Shown one piece after another: positions 40,416-52,605 of a DNA stretch of 64,000 nucleotides (the first letter of the stretch is position 1; every line of letters starts with the position of its first letter). The notes below the pieces were generated by a model. It ran no database searches, had not been told where the DNA came from, and was given only the letters and a program-made list of their open reading frames with translations. A program made the position numbers and the translations under genes. The stretch spans positions 91,186 through 155,185 of the forward strand of contig SZWC01004688.1 of the NCBI GenBank assembly GCA_023375785.1, given 5' to 3'. The DNA is from Penium margaritaceum. Lineage: Eukaryota > Streptophyta > Zygnematophyceae > Desmidiales > Peniaceae.

Positions 40416-41476
40416 TGGCAATGCCTAACAATGCTTGGCAATGCTTGGCAATACCGAGGCATTGCTTGGCATTGCCGAGGCATTACCAAGCTTTGCCTCA
40501 GTATTGCCAGGCATTGCCAGGCATTGCTAGGCATTGCCAGGCATTCACAGGCATTGCCAGGCATTGCCAGGCATTGCTAGGCATTTCCCAGGCATTGCTA
40601 GGCAATACCCGGGATTGCCTGGCATTACCCAGGCATTCCCAGGCAACGCCCAGGCATTGCGAGGCATTGCCACGCATTGCCCAAGCATTTTGAGGCATTG
40701 CCTTGGCATTGCCAGGCATTGCCCTGGCATTGCCAGACATTGCCAGGCATTTCCCGGCATTGCCCTGGCATTGTTAGGCATTGCCCAGGCATTCCTAGGC
40801 ATAGCCAGGCATTGCCCAGGCATAGCAAGGCATTCCCCAAGCATTGTCAGGCATTTTAAAGCATGGCTAGGCATTGCCCAGGCATTGCCCACGCATTGCC
40901 TAGCATTGCCCATGCATTGCCAGGCATTGCCCAGGCATTGCCAGGCATTACCCAGGCATTGCCAAGCATTGCCAGGCATTGCCCAGGCATTTCCTTGCAT
41001 TGCATAGAGAATGCCAGGCATTGCCAAGCATTGCCCAGGCAGTGCCTGGCATTACCCAGGCATTGCTAGGCATGGCTCAGGCATTGCCAGGCATTGCGAG
41101 GCATTACCTGGCATTGCCAAGGCATTGCCAGGCATTTCCTTGACATTGCCAGGCGTTGCCCAGGCATTGCCAGGCATTTCCAAGCATTGCTAGGCATTGC
41201 CAGGCATTGTAAGGCATTGCCAAGGCATTGCCATGCGTTGCAAGGCATTCCCAGGAATTGCCTAGGCATTTCCAGGCATTGCCCAGGCGTTGCCCAGCAT
41301 TGCCAGGCATTGCCAGGCATTTCCCAGGCATTGCCCAGGCATTGCCAGGCATTTCCCATGCGTTGCCAAGCATTATCCAAGCATTGCCAGGCATTGCCAA
41401 GAATTGCCCTGGCATTTCCAAGCATTGCCTAAGCATTGTCAGGCATTGTCCAAGTATTGCCTAGGCATTAGTAGGC
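40416..41476 (+). repeat. Satellite module 2, copy 6, with inverted run
   Basis: The inverted run at 40,416-40,460 has the marker CCTAACAATGC. CAAGCTTTGCCTCAG follows near 40,489, ATGGCTCAGG is at 41,072 and ATTAGTAGG at 41,468. The distance from CTAACAA to ATGGCT is 647 bp. It lies only about 1.95 kb after copy 5, the shortest interval between copies. Confidence 0.7.
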
Positions 41477-41567
41477 ATTACCCAGGCGTTTCCAGGCATT
41501 GCCAAGCATTGCCAGGCATTGCCAGGCATTGCTAGGCATTTCCAGGCATTTTCCAGGCATTGTCCAC

Positions 41568-42900
41568 GCATTGCATGGCATTGCCCAGGCATTGCCAGGC
41601 ATTGCCCAGGCATTACATGGCATTGTCCAGGCATTGCCAGGCATTGCAAGGCATTGTCTAGGCATTGCCACACATTGCATAGGCATTGCCACGCATTGCC
41701 ACACATTGCCAAGCATTGCCTGGCATTGCCTAGGCATTGCGAGGCATTGTCAGGCATTGCCAGGCATTGCCCAGGCATTGCCAGGCATTGCCCAGCCATT
41801 GCAAGGCATTGCCAGGCATTGCCTAGGCATTGCCAGGGATTGCCTAGGCATTGCCAAGCATTGCCCAAACATTGCCATGCATTGCCCAAGCATTTCCAGG
41901 CATTGCTAGGCAGTACCCACGCAATGGTGAGTATTGCCTAGCATAACTCAGGCATTCCCGGGCATTGCCCGGCATTGTCCAGGCATTGACAAGCATTGCC
42001 CAAGCATTTCCAGGCATTGCCAGGCATTGCCCAGGCATTGCCAAGCATTTCCCAGGCATTGCGAGGCATGCCAAGCATTGCCTAGGCATCGCTAGGCATT
42101 GCCTGGCATTGCCCAGGCATGGCCAAGAATTTCCCAGGCATTGCTAGGCATTGCAAGGCATTGTCCAAGCATTGCCAAGCATTGCCCAGGCATTGCCCAG
42201 GCATTGCCAAGCATTGCACAGGCATTGCCAAGCATTGCCCAGGCATTGCCAAGCATTCCCCAGGCATTTCCAGGCATTGCCAGGCATTGTCCGGGCATTG
42301 CCAGGCATTGCAAGGCATTGCCCAAGCATTGCCAGGTATTGCCAAGGAATTGCCATGCCTTGCTCAAGCATTGCCTGGCATTGCCCAGGCATTGCCAGGC
42401 ATTGGGAGGCATTTCCAGGCATTGCCACGCATTGCAGGGCATTGCCACGCATTGCCTAACATTTCCTGGCATTGCCAGGCATTGCTCAGGCATTACAAGA
42501 GATTGTCCAGGCATTGCCAAGCATTGACAGGCATTCCCGAGGCATTGCGAGGCATTACCCAGGAATTGCCTGTCATTACCCAGCCTTTGCCAGGAATTGT
42601 ACAGGCATTGCCAGGCATTTCCTGACATTGCCCACGCATTGCCATGCATTGCCCAGGCATTGCCAGGCATTGCCCAAGCATTGCCCAGGAATTTCCAGGC
42701 ATTACCATGCATTTCCAGGCACTGCGCAGGCATTCCCTGGCATTGTCCAGGCATTGCCAGGCATTGCCCAGGCATTGCCTGGCATTGCCTGGCACTACGA
42801 GGCATTGCCAGGTATTGCCAGGCATTTCCAGGCATTTCCAAGCATTGCGAGGCATTGCCTAAGCATTTCCAGGCATTACAAGGTATTGTGAGGCATTTCC
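41568..42900 (+). repeat. Satellite module 5, copy 2
   Basis: The series TGTCCACGCATTGCATGG, CCATGCCTTGCTCAAG (near 42,354), ACAAGAGATTGTCC (near 42,495) and TGTCATTACCCAGCC (near 42,572) repeats that of 18,689-20,000. The remainder of the array to 46,700 shows no clear copies of modules 1-4. It does hold one local repeat in which GAGGCATTGCCCAG strings near 44,376 and 44,703 recur at about 327 bp. Confidence 0.55.
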
Positions 42901-45900
42901 TAGGCATTGCAAGGAATTTCTCAACATTACCTAGGCATTGCCAGGCATTGCCTAGGCATTGCAAGGCATTGCCGGGCATTACCAAGCATTGTCCAGGCAT
43001 TGCCAGGAATTGCCAGGCATTGTCCAGGCATTTCCAGGCATTGCCACGCATTGCCCAGTCATTGTCAGGCATTGTACAAATGTTGCCAAACATTGCAAGG
43101 CATTGCCCAGGCATTTCCGGGCATTGCCACGCATTGCCAAGGTATTGCCTGGCATTGCCGAGTCATTGCCAGGCATTGCCAGGCATTGCCAGGCATTGCC
43201 AAGCATTGCCAGGCATTGCCCAAGCATTGCCAGGCATTGACCAGGAGTTGACTAGGCATTGTTAGGCATTGTCCACGCATTGTCAAGCATTCCCAGGCAT
43301 TGCCCAGGCATTGCCAGGCTTTGCCAAGCACTACCTGGCATTGCCCAAGCATTGCCAAGCATTGCCCAGGCATTGCCAGGCATTGCCCAGGCATTGCCAG
43401 GCATTGCCCGGGCATTGCCCACGCATTTCTAGGCATTGCTAGCCTTTGCCCAGGCATTTCTAGGCAAAGCCATGCATTCCCACGCATTGCCTCGTCATTG
43501 CCAGGCATTGCCAGCCATTGCCCAGGCATTGCCAGGCATAGCCATGGCATTGCAAGGCATTGCCCAGGCATTGCCAGGCATTAACAGGCATTGCTCATCA
43601 TTGCCCTTGCATTGCTAGGAATTTCCAGGCATTACCAGGCATTGCCAAGCATTGCCAGGCATTACCCGGGCATTGCCTAGGCATTGTCAGGCATTGCCAG
43701 TCATTGCCTGGGCATTGCCAGCCATTGACCAGGCACTGCCAGACATTGCCAGGCATTTCCCAGGCATTGCCAAGCACTGCCACGCATTGCTAGGAATTGG
43801 CCTGGCATTGCCTGGCATTGCCCAGGCACTACCAGGCATTGCCCAGGCGTTGCTAGGCATTGCCAAGCATTTCCCAGGCATTGCCACGCATTTCCAAGGC
43901 ATTGCCTCGCATTGCTAGGCATTGCCAGGCATTGCCAAGCATTGCCACGCATTGCCAGGCATTGCCCAGGCATTTTCCAGGCACTGCCACGCATTTCCAG
44001 GCATTGTCCAGGCATTGCCAGGCATTGCCACGCATTGCTAGGCATTGCCCAGGCATTACCAAGCATTGCCAAGGCATTGCCAAGCATTGCCAAGCATTAC
44101 CAGGCATTCCCCATGCATTGCCAGGAATTGCCTAGGCATTGCCATGCATTGCCAGGCATTACCTACGCATTGCAAGGCATTGCTTAGGCATTGCCAGGCA
44201 TTTCCAGGCATTGTCCAGGCATAACAAGGCATTGACCAGGCATTCAGAGGCATTGGAAGGCATTTCCCAGGAATTGCCAGGCATTGCCTGGCATTGCCCA
44301 GGCATTACCAGGCATTACTCAGGCATTTCTAGGCATAGCCAGACATTGCCCATGCATTGCGAGGCATTGCCCAGGCGAGGCATTGCCCAGTCATTGCCCG
44401 ACAATGCGAGGCATTGTCAGGCATTGCCAGGCATTGCCTATGCATTGCCAGGCATTGCCAGGCATTGCCAGGCATTGCCTAGGCATTGCAAGGCATTGCC
44501 AAGCATTGCCTAGGCATTGCAACGCATTGCTTAGGCATTGCGAGGCATTTCAAGGCATTTTCCACGCATTGCGAGGCATTGACCAGGCATTCCCAGGCAT
44601 TGCAAGGCATTGCCCAGGAATTGCAGGGCATTGCGAGGCATTGTCCAGGCATTGCCAAGCATTGCTAGGAATTACCCAGGCATTGCCATGCATTGCCCAG
44701 GTGAGGCATTGCCCAGGCATTGCCCGGCAATGCCAGGCATTGCCAGGCATTCCCGGGCATTGCCAGGCGTTGCCCAGGCGTTTCCCAGGCATTTCCCGGG
44801 CATTGCCAGGTATTGCCTGGCATTGCCCAGGCATTGCGAGGCATTGCCCAAGCATTGCCAGGCATTGCCAGGCATTGCCCATGCATTGCCAGGCGTTGCC
44901 AGGCATTGCCGGGCATTGTCAGGCATTGCCCACGCATTGCCTAGCATTGCCCAGGGATTGCCAGGCATTGCCAGGCATTGTGAGGCATTGCTAGGCATTC
45001 TCAGGCATTGTCTGGGCATTGCCATGTATTGACCAAGCATTGACCAGGCATTACCAGGCATTGCCTAGGCATTGACAAGCATTGCCTGGCATTGTCCAGG
45101 CATTGCCCAGGCATTGCCTCGCATTGCCCAAGCATTGCTAGGCATTGTCCAGGCATTACCACGCACTGCTTGGCATTGTCCACGCATTGCCAGGCATTGC
45201 CCAGGCATAGCCCAAGCATTGCCCAGGCATTGTCAGGCATTGCCAGGCATAGCGAGGCATTGCCATGCATTACCAGGCGTTGCCCAGGCATTGCCAGGCA
45301 TTTCCAGGCATTGTCAGGCATTTCCAGGCATTTCCAGGCATTGTGAGGCATTGCCCAGGCATTGCCAGGCATTGCCATGCATTGCCTAGGCATTGCGAGG
45401 AATCGCCCAGGCATTGCCCAGGCATTTCCAGGCATAGCCCAGGCATTGCAATGCATTGTCTGGCATTTCCCAGGCATTGCCGGGCATTGTCAATGCATTG
45501 CCACGCATTGCCAGACATTGCCCAGGCATTGTCAGGGATTGTCCAGGCATTGACACGCATTGCCTTGCATTGCCCAGGCATTTCCATGCATTGCCAGGCA
45601 TTGCGAGACATTATCTTGGCATTGCCCGGGCATTTCCCAGGCATTGCCAGGCATTGCCAGGCAACGTCCAGGCATTGCCACGCATTGCCCAGGCATTACC
45701 AGACATTGCGAGGCATTGTCCAGGCATTGCCAGGCATTGCCCAGGTATTGCCAAGCATTGCCAGGCATTGCCAAGGCATTGCCAGGCATTGTCCAGGCAT
45801 TGCCTAGAATTGCCTGGCATTACCCTGGCATTGCAAGGCATTGCCCACGCATTGCCAGGCCTTGCCAGGCATTGCCACGCATTGCCCAGGCATTACCAGG

Positions 45901-46699
45901 CATTGCCCAGGAATTCTCAGGCATTTCCACACATTGTCCAGGCATTGCGAGGCATTGTCCAGGCATTTCCAGGCATTGCCCAGGCAATACCAGGCATAAC
46001 CCAGGCATTGCCAAGCATTGTGTGGCATTGCCCAGGCATTGCCAGGCATTGCCCAGGCATTGCCAGGCATTGCCCACACATTGCCCATGCATTGCTAGAC
46101 ATTTCTAAGCATTACTAGGCATTGCCAAGCATTGTCCAGGCATTGCCTTGCATTGCCAGTTGTTGCCAGGCATTGCCAAGCATTACCTGGCACTGTCCAG
46201 ACATTTCTTGGCATTGTCCAGGGATTGCCAGGCATTGCCTAGGCATTTCCCAGGTATTACAAGGCATTGCTAGGCATTGCGTGGCATTGCAAGGTATTGC
46301 CAGGCATTGCCAGGCATTTCCAAGCATTGTCTGGCATTGTCTAGGCATGACCAGGCATTTCCCAGGCATTGCCAGGCATTGCTAGGTATTTTCCAGGCAT
46401 TGCAAGGCATTGCCTGGCATAGCCCAGGCTTTAACATGCATTGTCCAGGCATTGCCATGCATTGCCTGGCATTACCCAGGCATTGCCAGGCATTGCCCAG
46501 GCATTGCCAGTCATTGCGTGGCATTGCCGGGCATTGCCAGGCATTGCCAGGCATTTCCAGGCATTGCCTGGTATTGTCCAGGTATTATCCAGGAATTGCC
46601 GAGGCATTGCCAGGCATTGCCCAGGCATTGCCAGTCATTGTCCAGGCATTGCCAAGCATTTCCCAGGCATTGCCAGGCATTGGCTGACATTGTGCAGGC

Positions 46700-46784
46700 T
46701 TTGCCTGATATTGCCCAGGCATTGCCAGGCATTGCCCAGGCATTGCCAGGCATTGCCCAGGCATTGCCAGGCATTGCCAGGCAT
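46700..46784 (+). repeat. Unusually regular right edge of the 10-bp satellite
   Basis: The last stretch alternates CCAGGCATTGC (11) and CAGGCATTGC (10) almost without error, giving a 21-bp dimer, and then stops abruptly at GGCATG. Array edges are usually the most diverged part; here the edge is among the cleanest. Confidence 0.8.
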
Positions 46785-46860
46785 GTTCGACCACTCCCTA
46801 GAAGCCGAACCAGGAAAAACCATCCATGGAAGCCATGGCAAGGGGCACAATTTTCTAACA
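46785..46860. other. 76-bp non-repetitive linker between the two satellites
   Basis: The sequence leaves the 10-bp unit at GTTCGACC and enters the 11-bp unit at GCAACTAGG. In between are two CCATGG palindromes 9 bp apart (46,824-46,829 and 46,833-46,838) and a short A-rich patch. I see no coding signal and no recognisable transposon end. Confidence 0.85.
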
Positions 46861-47778
46861 GCAACTAGGATGTAACTAGGGCGCAAGTAGGGCGCAACTA
46901 GGATGCAAGTTGGGCGCAAGTAGGACATAACTTCGGTACAACTAGGGTGCAACTAGGGCGTAACTAGGGTACAATCAGGGTGCAACTAGGGTGCAACTAG
47001 GGTGCAACTAGGGTGCAACTAGGGTGCAACTAGGACACAACTAGGGTGCAACTAGGATGTAACTAGGACGCAATTATGGTGCAAGTAGGGCGCATCTAGG
47101 GAACAACTACGGCGCAACTAGGGCGTAAGTAGGGCGCAAATAGGGCGCAACTAGGGAGCAACAAGGACGTAGCTAAGGTGCAACTAGGGTGTAACTAGGG
47201 TGCAAGTAGGATGAAACTAGGACGTAACTAGGGTGTAACTGGGATGCAAGAAAGGCACAAGTAGGGCGTAACTAGGACGCAACTAGGACATAAGTAGGGC
47301 ACAACTAGGGTACAACTAGGGTGCATTAAGGGTGAAACTAGGGCACAACTAGAGCGCAACAAGGGCACAACTGAGGCGGAACTAGGGTGCAAGTAGGGCG
47401 CAACTAGGGTGCAAGTAGGGCGCAACTAGGGCGCAACTAGGGCGCAACGAGGGCGCAACTAGGGTGTAACTTGGGTGCAAGTAGGGTGCAACTAGAACGA
47501 TTCTAGGACATAACTAGGGCGCAAGTACGGTGCAGGTTGGGCACAACTAGGGTGCAACTTTGGTGCAATTAGGGCGAAACTAGGACGCACCTAGGGCGCA
47601 ACTAGGGCGTAACTAGGGAGTAAATAGGACGCAACTAGGGCGCAAGTAGGACGCAAGTAGGATTCAACTGAGACGCAACTAGGGCACAAATAGTGTGCAA
47701 CTAGGGACGCAACAAGGGCGCAAATAGGGCACAACTAGGGCGTAACTAGGGCGTAACTAGGATGCAAGTAGGACGCAA

Positions 47779-47880
47779 GTATGGCCAAACTAGGGCTTAG
47801 CTAGTGTCCAAGTGAGGTACAAATATGGTACTACTAGGGTGCAAGAAGGGTGGAAGTAAGACGGAAGAAGGGCGCAAGTA
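47779..47880 (+). repeat. Marker segment M in forward arm, copy 1
   Basis: This roughly 100-bp string carries TATGGCCAAACTAGG, TAGCTAGTGTCCAA and GTGGAAGTAAGACGGAAG. The same composite recurs at about 49,571 and 50,825 in this arm and in reverse complement in the other arm. It is the clearest higher-order landmark of this satellite. Confidence 0.65.
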
Positions 47881-49570
47881 GGGCGCAACTAGGACACAAC
47901 TAGGGTGCAACTAGGGTGGAACTAGGGTGGAACTAGGGAGTAACTAAGGCGTAACTAGGATATAACTAGGGTGCAACTAGGACGTAGCTAGTGTCCAACT
48001 GAGGCGTAACTAGGGTGCAACTAGGGTGCAAGTAGGGCGCAAGTAGGACGCGACTATGGTGCATCTAGGACGTAACTAGGGCACAACTAGGGTGCACGTA
48101 GGGTACACCTACGGTGCAACTAGGACGCAACAAGGACGCAAGTAGGGTGCAATTAGAGCACAACTAGGGTGCAACTAGGGTGCAGTCAGGGCGCAACTAC
48201 GGTGCAACTAGGGTATAACTAGGGCACAACTAGGACGCTACTAGGGCGTAACTAGGACGCAAGTAGGGCACAACTAGGACACAACTAGGGCACAACTAGG
48301 GTTCAACTAGGATGCAACTAGGGTGCAAGTAGGGTGCAACTAGGACGCAATTAGGGCACAAGTAGGGTGCAACTAGGGTGCAACCAGGGTGTAGCTAGTG
48401 TCCAAATAGGGTGCAACTAGGACGTAACTTGGGCACAATTAGGGCACAACTAGAGCAAAACTAGGACGCTTCTAGGGTGCAACTAGGGTGCACGTAGGGC
48501 GAACGTAGGGGGTAACTAGGACGTAAGTAGAACACAACTAGGGTGTATCTAGGGCATAGCTAGTGTCTAACTGAGGCGCAACTTGGACGCAACAAGGGCA
48601 CAACTAGGGTGCAAGAAGGGCACAACTAGGGTGCAACTAGGGCGCAACTAGGGCATAACTAGGGTGCAAGAAGGGCGCAACTAGGATGCAAGTAGGGTGC
48701 AAGTAGGGTACAATCAGTGTACAACTAGGGTGCAACTAGGACGCAACTCGGGTGCAACTAGGGTGCAACTAGGGTGCAACTAGGGTACAAGTACGGTGCA
48801 GCTAGAACGCAACTAGGGCGCAAGTAGGACGCAAGAAGGGTGCAACTAGGGCGCAACTAGGGTGCAACTAGGGCGCAACAAGGGTGCAACTAGGGTGCAA
48901 CTAGGATGCAACTAGGGTTCAAGTAGGGCGCACCTAGGGTGCAACTAGGGCACAAGTAGGATGCGAGTGAGGTGCAACTAGGGCGCAACTAGGGCGCAGC
49001 TAGGACGTAACTAGAGCGCAACTAGGATGCAAGTCGGGTAAAACTAGGGTGCAACTAGGACGCAACTAGGGCGCAAGTAGGGTACAAGTAGAGCACAACT
49101 AGGGCGCAACTAGGACGCAACTAGGGTGCAACTAGGGCACAACTAGGGTGCAACTAGGGTACAACTAGAGCGCAACTAGGATGCAACTGAGGTTGGAACT
49201 GTGATGTAACTAGAGCGCAAGTAGTGCACAAATAGGGCGCAACTAGGGTGCAACGAGGGCACAACTAGGGTGCAACTAGGGTGGAAGTGGGGTGCAACTA
49301 CGACGCAAGTAGGGCGCAACTAGGACGCAAGTAGGTGGCAAGTAGGAAACAACTAGGGTGTTACTAGGGAGCAACTAGGGCATAACTCGGATGTAACTAG
49401 GGCACAACTAGGGCGCATCTGGGACGCAATTTGGGCGCGACTAGGGCGCAAGTAGGACGCAAGTATGACGCAACTAGGGCGTAAATAGGACGAAACTAGG
49501 GCGCAACAAGGGCGCAAGTAGGGTACAACTAGGGCGTAACTAGAGCGTAACTAGGGTATAAGTAGGACGC

Positions 49571-49665
49571 AAGTACGGCCCAACTAGAGTGTACCTAGTG
49601 TCCAACTGAGACGCAAATGTGATGCAACTAGGGTGCAGATAGGACGGAAGTAAGATGGATTAGGG
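49571..49665 (+). repeat. Marker segment M in forward arm, copy 2
   Basis: The copy carries TACGGCCCAACTAG, ACCTAGTGTCCAACTGAG and AGGACGGAAGTAAGATGG. It lies about 1.8 kb after copy 1. Confidence 0.65.
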
Positions 49666-50824
49666 TGCAAATAGGACAAAACTAGGGCGCAACTAGGACG
49701 CAACTAGGATGCAATTAGGATGCAAGAAGGGCATAACTAGGGTGAAACTAGGACACAACTAGGGTGCAACTAGGGCTCAAGTAGGACGCAAGTAGGACGC
49801 AACTGGGGTGCAAGGAGGGTACAACTAGGCCGCAACTAGGTCGAAACTAGGACGTAGCTAGTGCCCAACTGAGGCGCAACTAGGCCTTAACTAGGATGCA
49901 AGTAGGGTGCAACTAGGGCGCAACAAAGGTGCAAGTAGGGCGCTACTAGGGCTTAACTAGGACGCAAGTAGGACGTAACTAGGGTGCAACTAGGGCGCAA
50001 CTAGGGAGTAGCTAGAGCCAAACTGAGATGCAACTAGGGCACAACTAGGGCGCAAGTAGGGTACAACTAGGGCAAAACTAGGACGTAACTAGGGTGCAGC
50101 TAGGGCACAACTAGGACGCAACTAGGATGCAAGTAGGGCGCAACTAGGGTGCAACTAGGATGAAACCAAAGCACAACTAGGGTGCAACTAGGGTGCAACT
50201 AGTGTGAAAATAGGGCGTACCTAGTGTCCAACTGAGACGTAACTTGGACACAACTAGGGCACAAGTAGGGCGCAAGTAGGGTGCAACTAGGGCACAACTA
50301 GGGCACAACTAAGGTAAAAGTAGGGCGCAATTAGGACGCAACTAGGATTCAACTAGGGCGCAACTAGGACACAAGCAGGTTGCAGGTAGGACGCAACTAG
50401 GACGTAACTAGGGTGTAACTAAGGCGCAACTAGGACGCAAGTAGGACGTAGCTAGGGAGTAACTAGGGTGCGACAAGGGTGTAACTAGTGCGCAAGTAGG
50501 GTGCAGCAAGGGTACAACAAGGGCGCAACTAGGATACAACTAGGACGCAACTAAGGGTACAACTAGGGTGCAACTAGGGCGCAACTAAGACGCAAGTAGG
50601 GTGAAAGTAGGGCGCAAGTAAGGAGCAACTAGGGTTCAACTAGGGTTTAACTAAGGCGTAAGTAGGGTGTAAGTAGGGTGTAAGTAGGGTGTAACAAGGG
50701 CGCAACTAGGGTACAACTAGGGCACAACTAGGGTACAACTAGGGCTTAGATAATACCAAAATAAGGCACAAGTAGGGCGCAACTAGGGTACAACTAGGGT
50801 ACAACTAGGGCGTAAGTAGGACGC

Positions 50825-50920
50825 CAGTACGGCCCAACTAGGACGTAGCTAGTGGCCAACTGAGACGCAAGAAGGACAAAACTAGGATGCAGCTAAGAAA
50901 GAAGTAGGACGGAAGTAGGG
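50825..50920 (+). repeat. Marker segment M in forward arm, copy 3
   Basis: The copy carries TACGGCCCAACTAGG, GTAGCTAGTGGCCAACTGAG and AAGTAGGACGGAAGTAGG. It lies about 1.25 kb after copy 2. Confidence 0.65.
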
Positions 50921-52605
50921 CACAACTAGGGCACAACTAGGACGCAACTGGGACGCAACTAAGGTGTAACTAGGGCACAAGTAGGACGCAACTAGGTCGA
51001 CACTAGGACACTACTAGGATACAACTAGGACACAAGTAGGGTGCAAGTAAGGCATGTCTAAGATGCAAGTAGGGCGCAACTAGGACGTAGCTAGTGCCCA
51101 ACATTTTGCGAAACTAGGGCGGTACTAGGGCGCAACTAGGGCGCATGTAGGGTACAACTGAGGCGCAAGTAGGGCACAACTAGGGCCCAAGTAACGCGCA
51201 ACTAGGGCATAACTAAGACGCATGTAGGGCACAAATAGGGTGCAAGTAGGGCGCAACTAGGTTGTATCTAGTGCGCAACTGAGGCGCAACTAGGGCGCAA
51301 CTAGGGCTCAAGTAGGGCGTAACTAGGACTCAACTAGGGTACAATCATGGCATAACTAGGACACAACAAGGGTGCAAGTAGGGTGCAACTAGGGCACAAC
51401 TAGGGTGCAACTAGGACGCAACTAGGGTGCAACTAGGGTGCAAGTAGGGCGCAAGTAGGGCGCAACTAGGACACAACTAGGGTGTAGCTAGTGCCCAACT
51501 AGGGTGCAACTAGGATGCAACTAGGGTGCAAGTAGGGCACAACTAGGGCAAACGTAGGAAGCAACTAGGGTGTAACAAGGGCGCAAGTAGGGTGCAAGTA
51601 GGGGGCAACTAGGGCACAAGTAGGACTCAACAAGGGTGCAACTAGGGTACAACTAGGACGTAGCTAGTCTCCAACTGAGGTGCAACTAGGGCACAACTAG
51701 GGAACATCTAGGGCTCAAAAAGGGCGCAACTCGGGCGCAACAAGTGCACAATGAGGGCTTAACTAGGACGCAAGTAGGGCGCAACTAGGATGCAAGTAGG
51801 GCCCAAGTAGGGCGCAACTAGTGTGAAACTAGGGTGCAACTAGGGTGTAACTAGGACACAACTAGGGTGCAACTAGGGTGCAACTAGGATGCAACTAGGG
51901 CACAACTAGGGCACAACTTGGACGCAGCTAGGACGCAACTAGGACGCAATAAAGACGCAAGCAGGGTACAACTAGGGTGTAACTAGGGTGCAACTAGGGC
52001 GCAACTAGGGTTAGGGCACAATTAGGACGCAACTAGGATGTAACTAGGGCACAACTAGGACGCAACTATGGTGAAACTAGGGCGTAAGTAGGGTGAATGT
52101 AGGGCGTAACTAGGACGCAACTAGGACGCAAGTAGGATGCAAGTAGGACGAAAGTAGGGCACAACTAGGATGCACGTAGGGTGTAAGTAGGATGCAGCTA
52201 GGGTGAAACGAGGACACAACTAGGGTGCAACTATGGCGCAAGTAGGGTGCAACTAGGGTGCAACTAGGACACAACTAGGTTGCAAGTAGGAAGCAAGTAG
52301 GGAAAAATTAGGGTATAACTAGGTTGCAACTAGGGCGCAACCAAGACGCAACTAGGGCACAACTAGGGCGCATCTAGGACACAACTAGGGTGCAACTGGG
52401 ATACAACTAGGGCACAACTAGGATGCAAGAAGGACAAAAGTAGGGCGCAAGTAGGGCGCAACAAGGACATAACTAGGGCACAACTAGGACGCAACTAGGT
52501 TGCAAATATGGTGCAACTAGGGCAAAACGAGGGCTCAACTAGGGTGCAACTAGGACACAAATAGGGCACAAGTAGGGTGCAACTAGGGTGCATGTAGGGT
52601 ACAAC

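Larger units (their letters stand above)
1..46784 (+). repeat. Giant 10-11 bp satellite array (CAGGCATTGC family)
   Basis: The whole interval consists of degenerate 10- and 11-bp units. The commonest forms are CAGGCATTGC (10), CCAGGCATTGC (11) and CTAGGCATTGC (11); frequent variants are GAGG, AAGG, CACG, CAAG, ATTAC, ATTTC and ATTGTC. In samples I counted by eye the mean unit is about 10.3-10.5 bp. The core GGCATTGCC is a palindrome except for its central base, and TGCCAGGCA is as well, so the array is nearly its own reverse complement. Long open frames on both strands follow from the stop-free unit; stops arise mainly where CTAGG places TAG in frame. I see no gene, RNA gene or inserted transposon in it. 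The left end lies outside the window. Satellite identity is seen directly; any centromeric or subtelomeric role would be inference. Confidence 0.97.

Noticed and set aside
1-46784. CRISPR-like or iteron-like array
   Set aside because: There are no unique spacers, the units are contiguous and degenerate, and nothing bacterial or plasmid-like accompanies them.
1-46784. p53-type (RRRCWWGYYY) or NFI-type binding-site arrays
   Set aside because: The unit AGGCATTGCC has one base too many in the centre for the p53 half-site, and the spacing does not fit TTGGC-N5-GCCAA. The resemblance is superficial.
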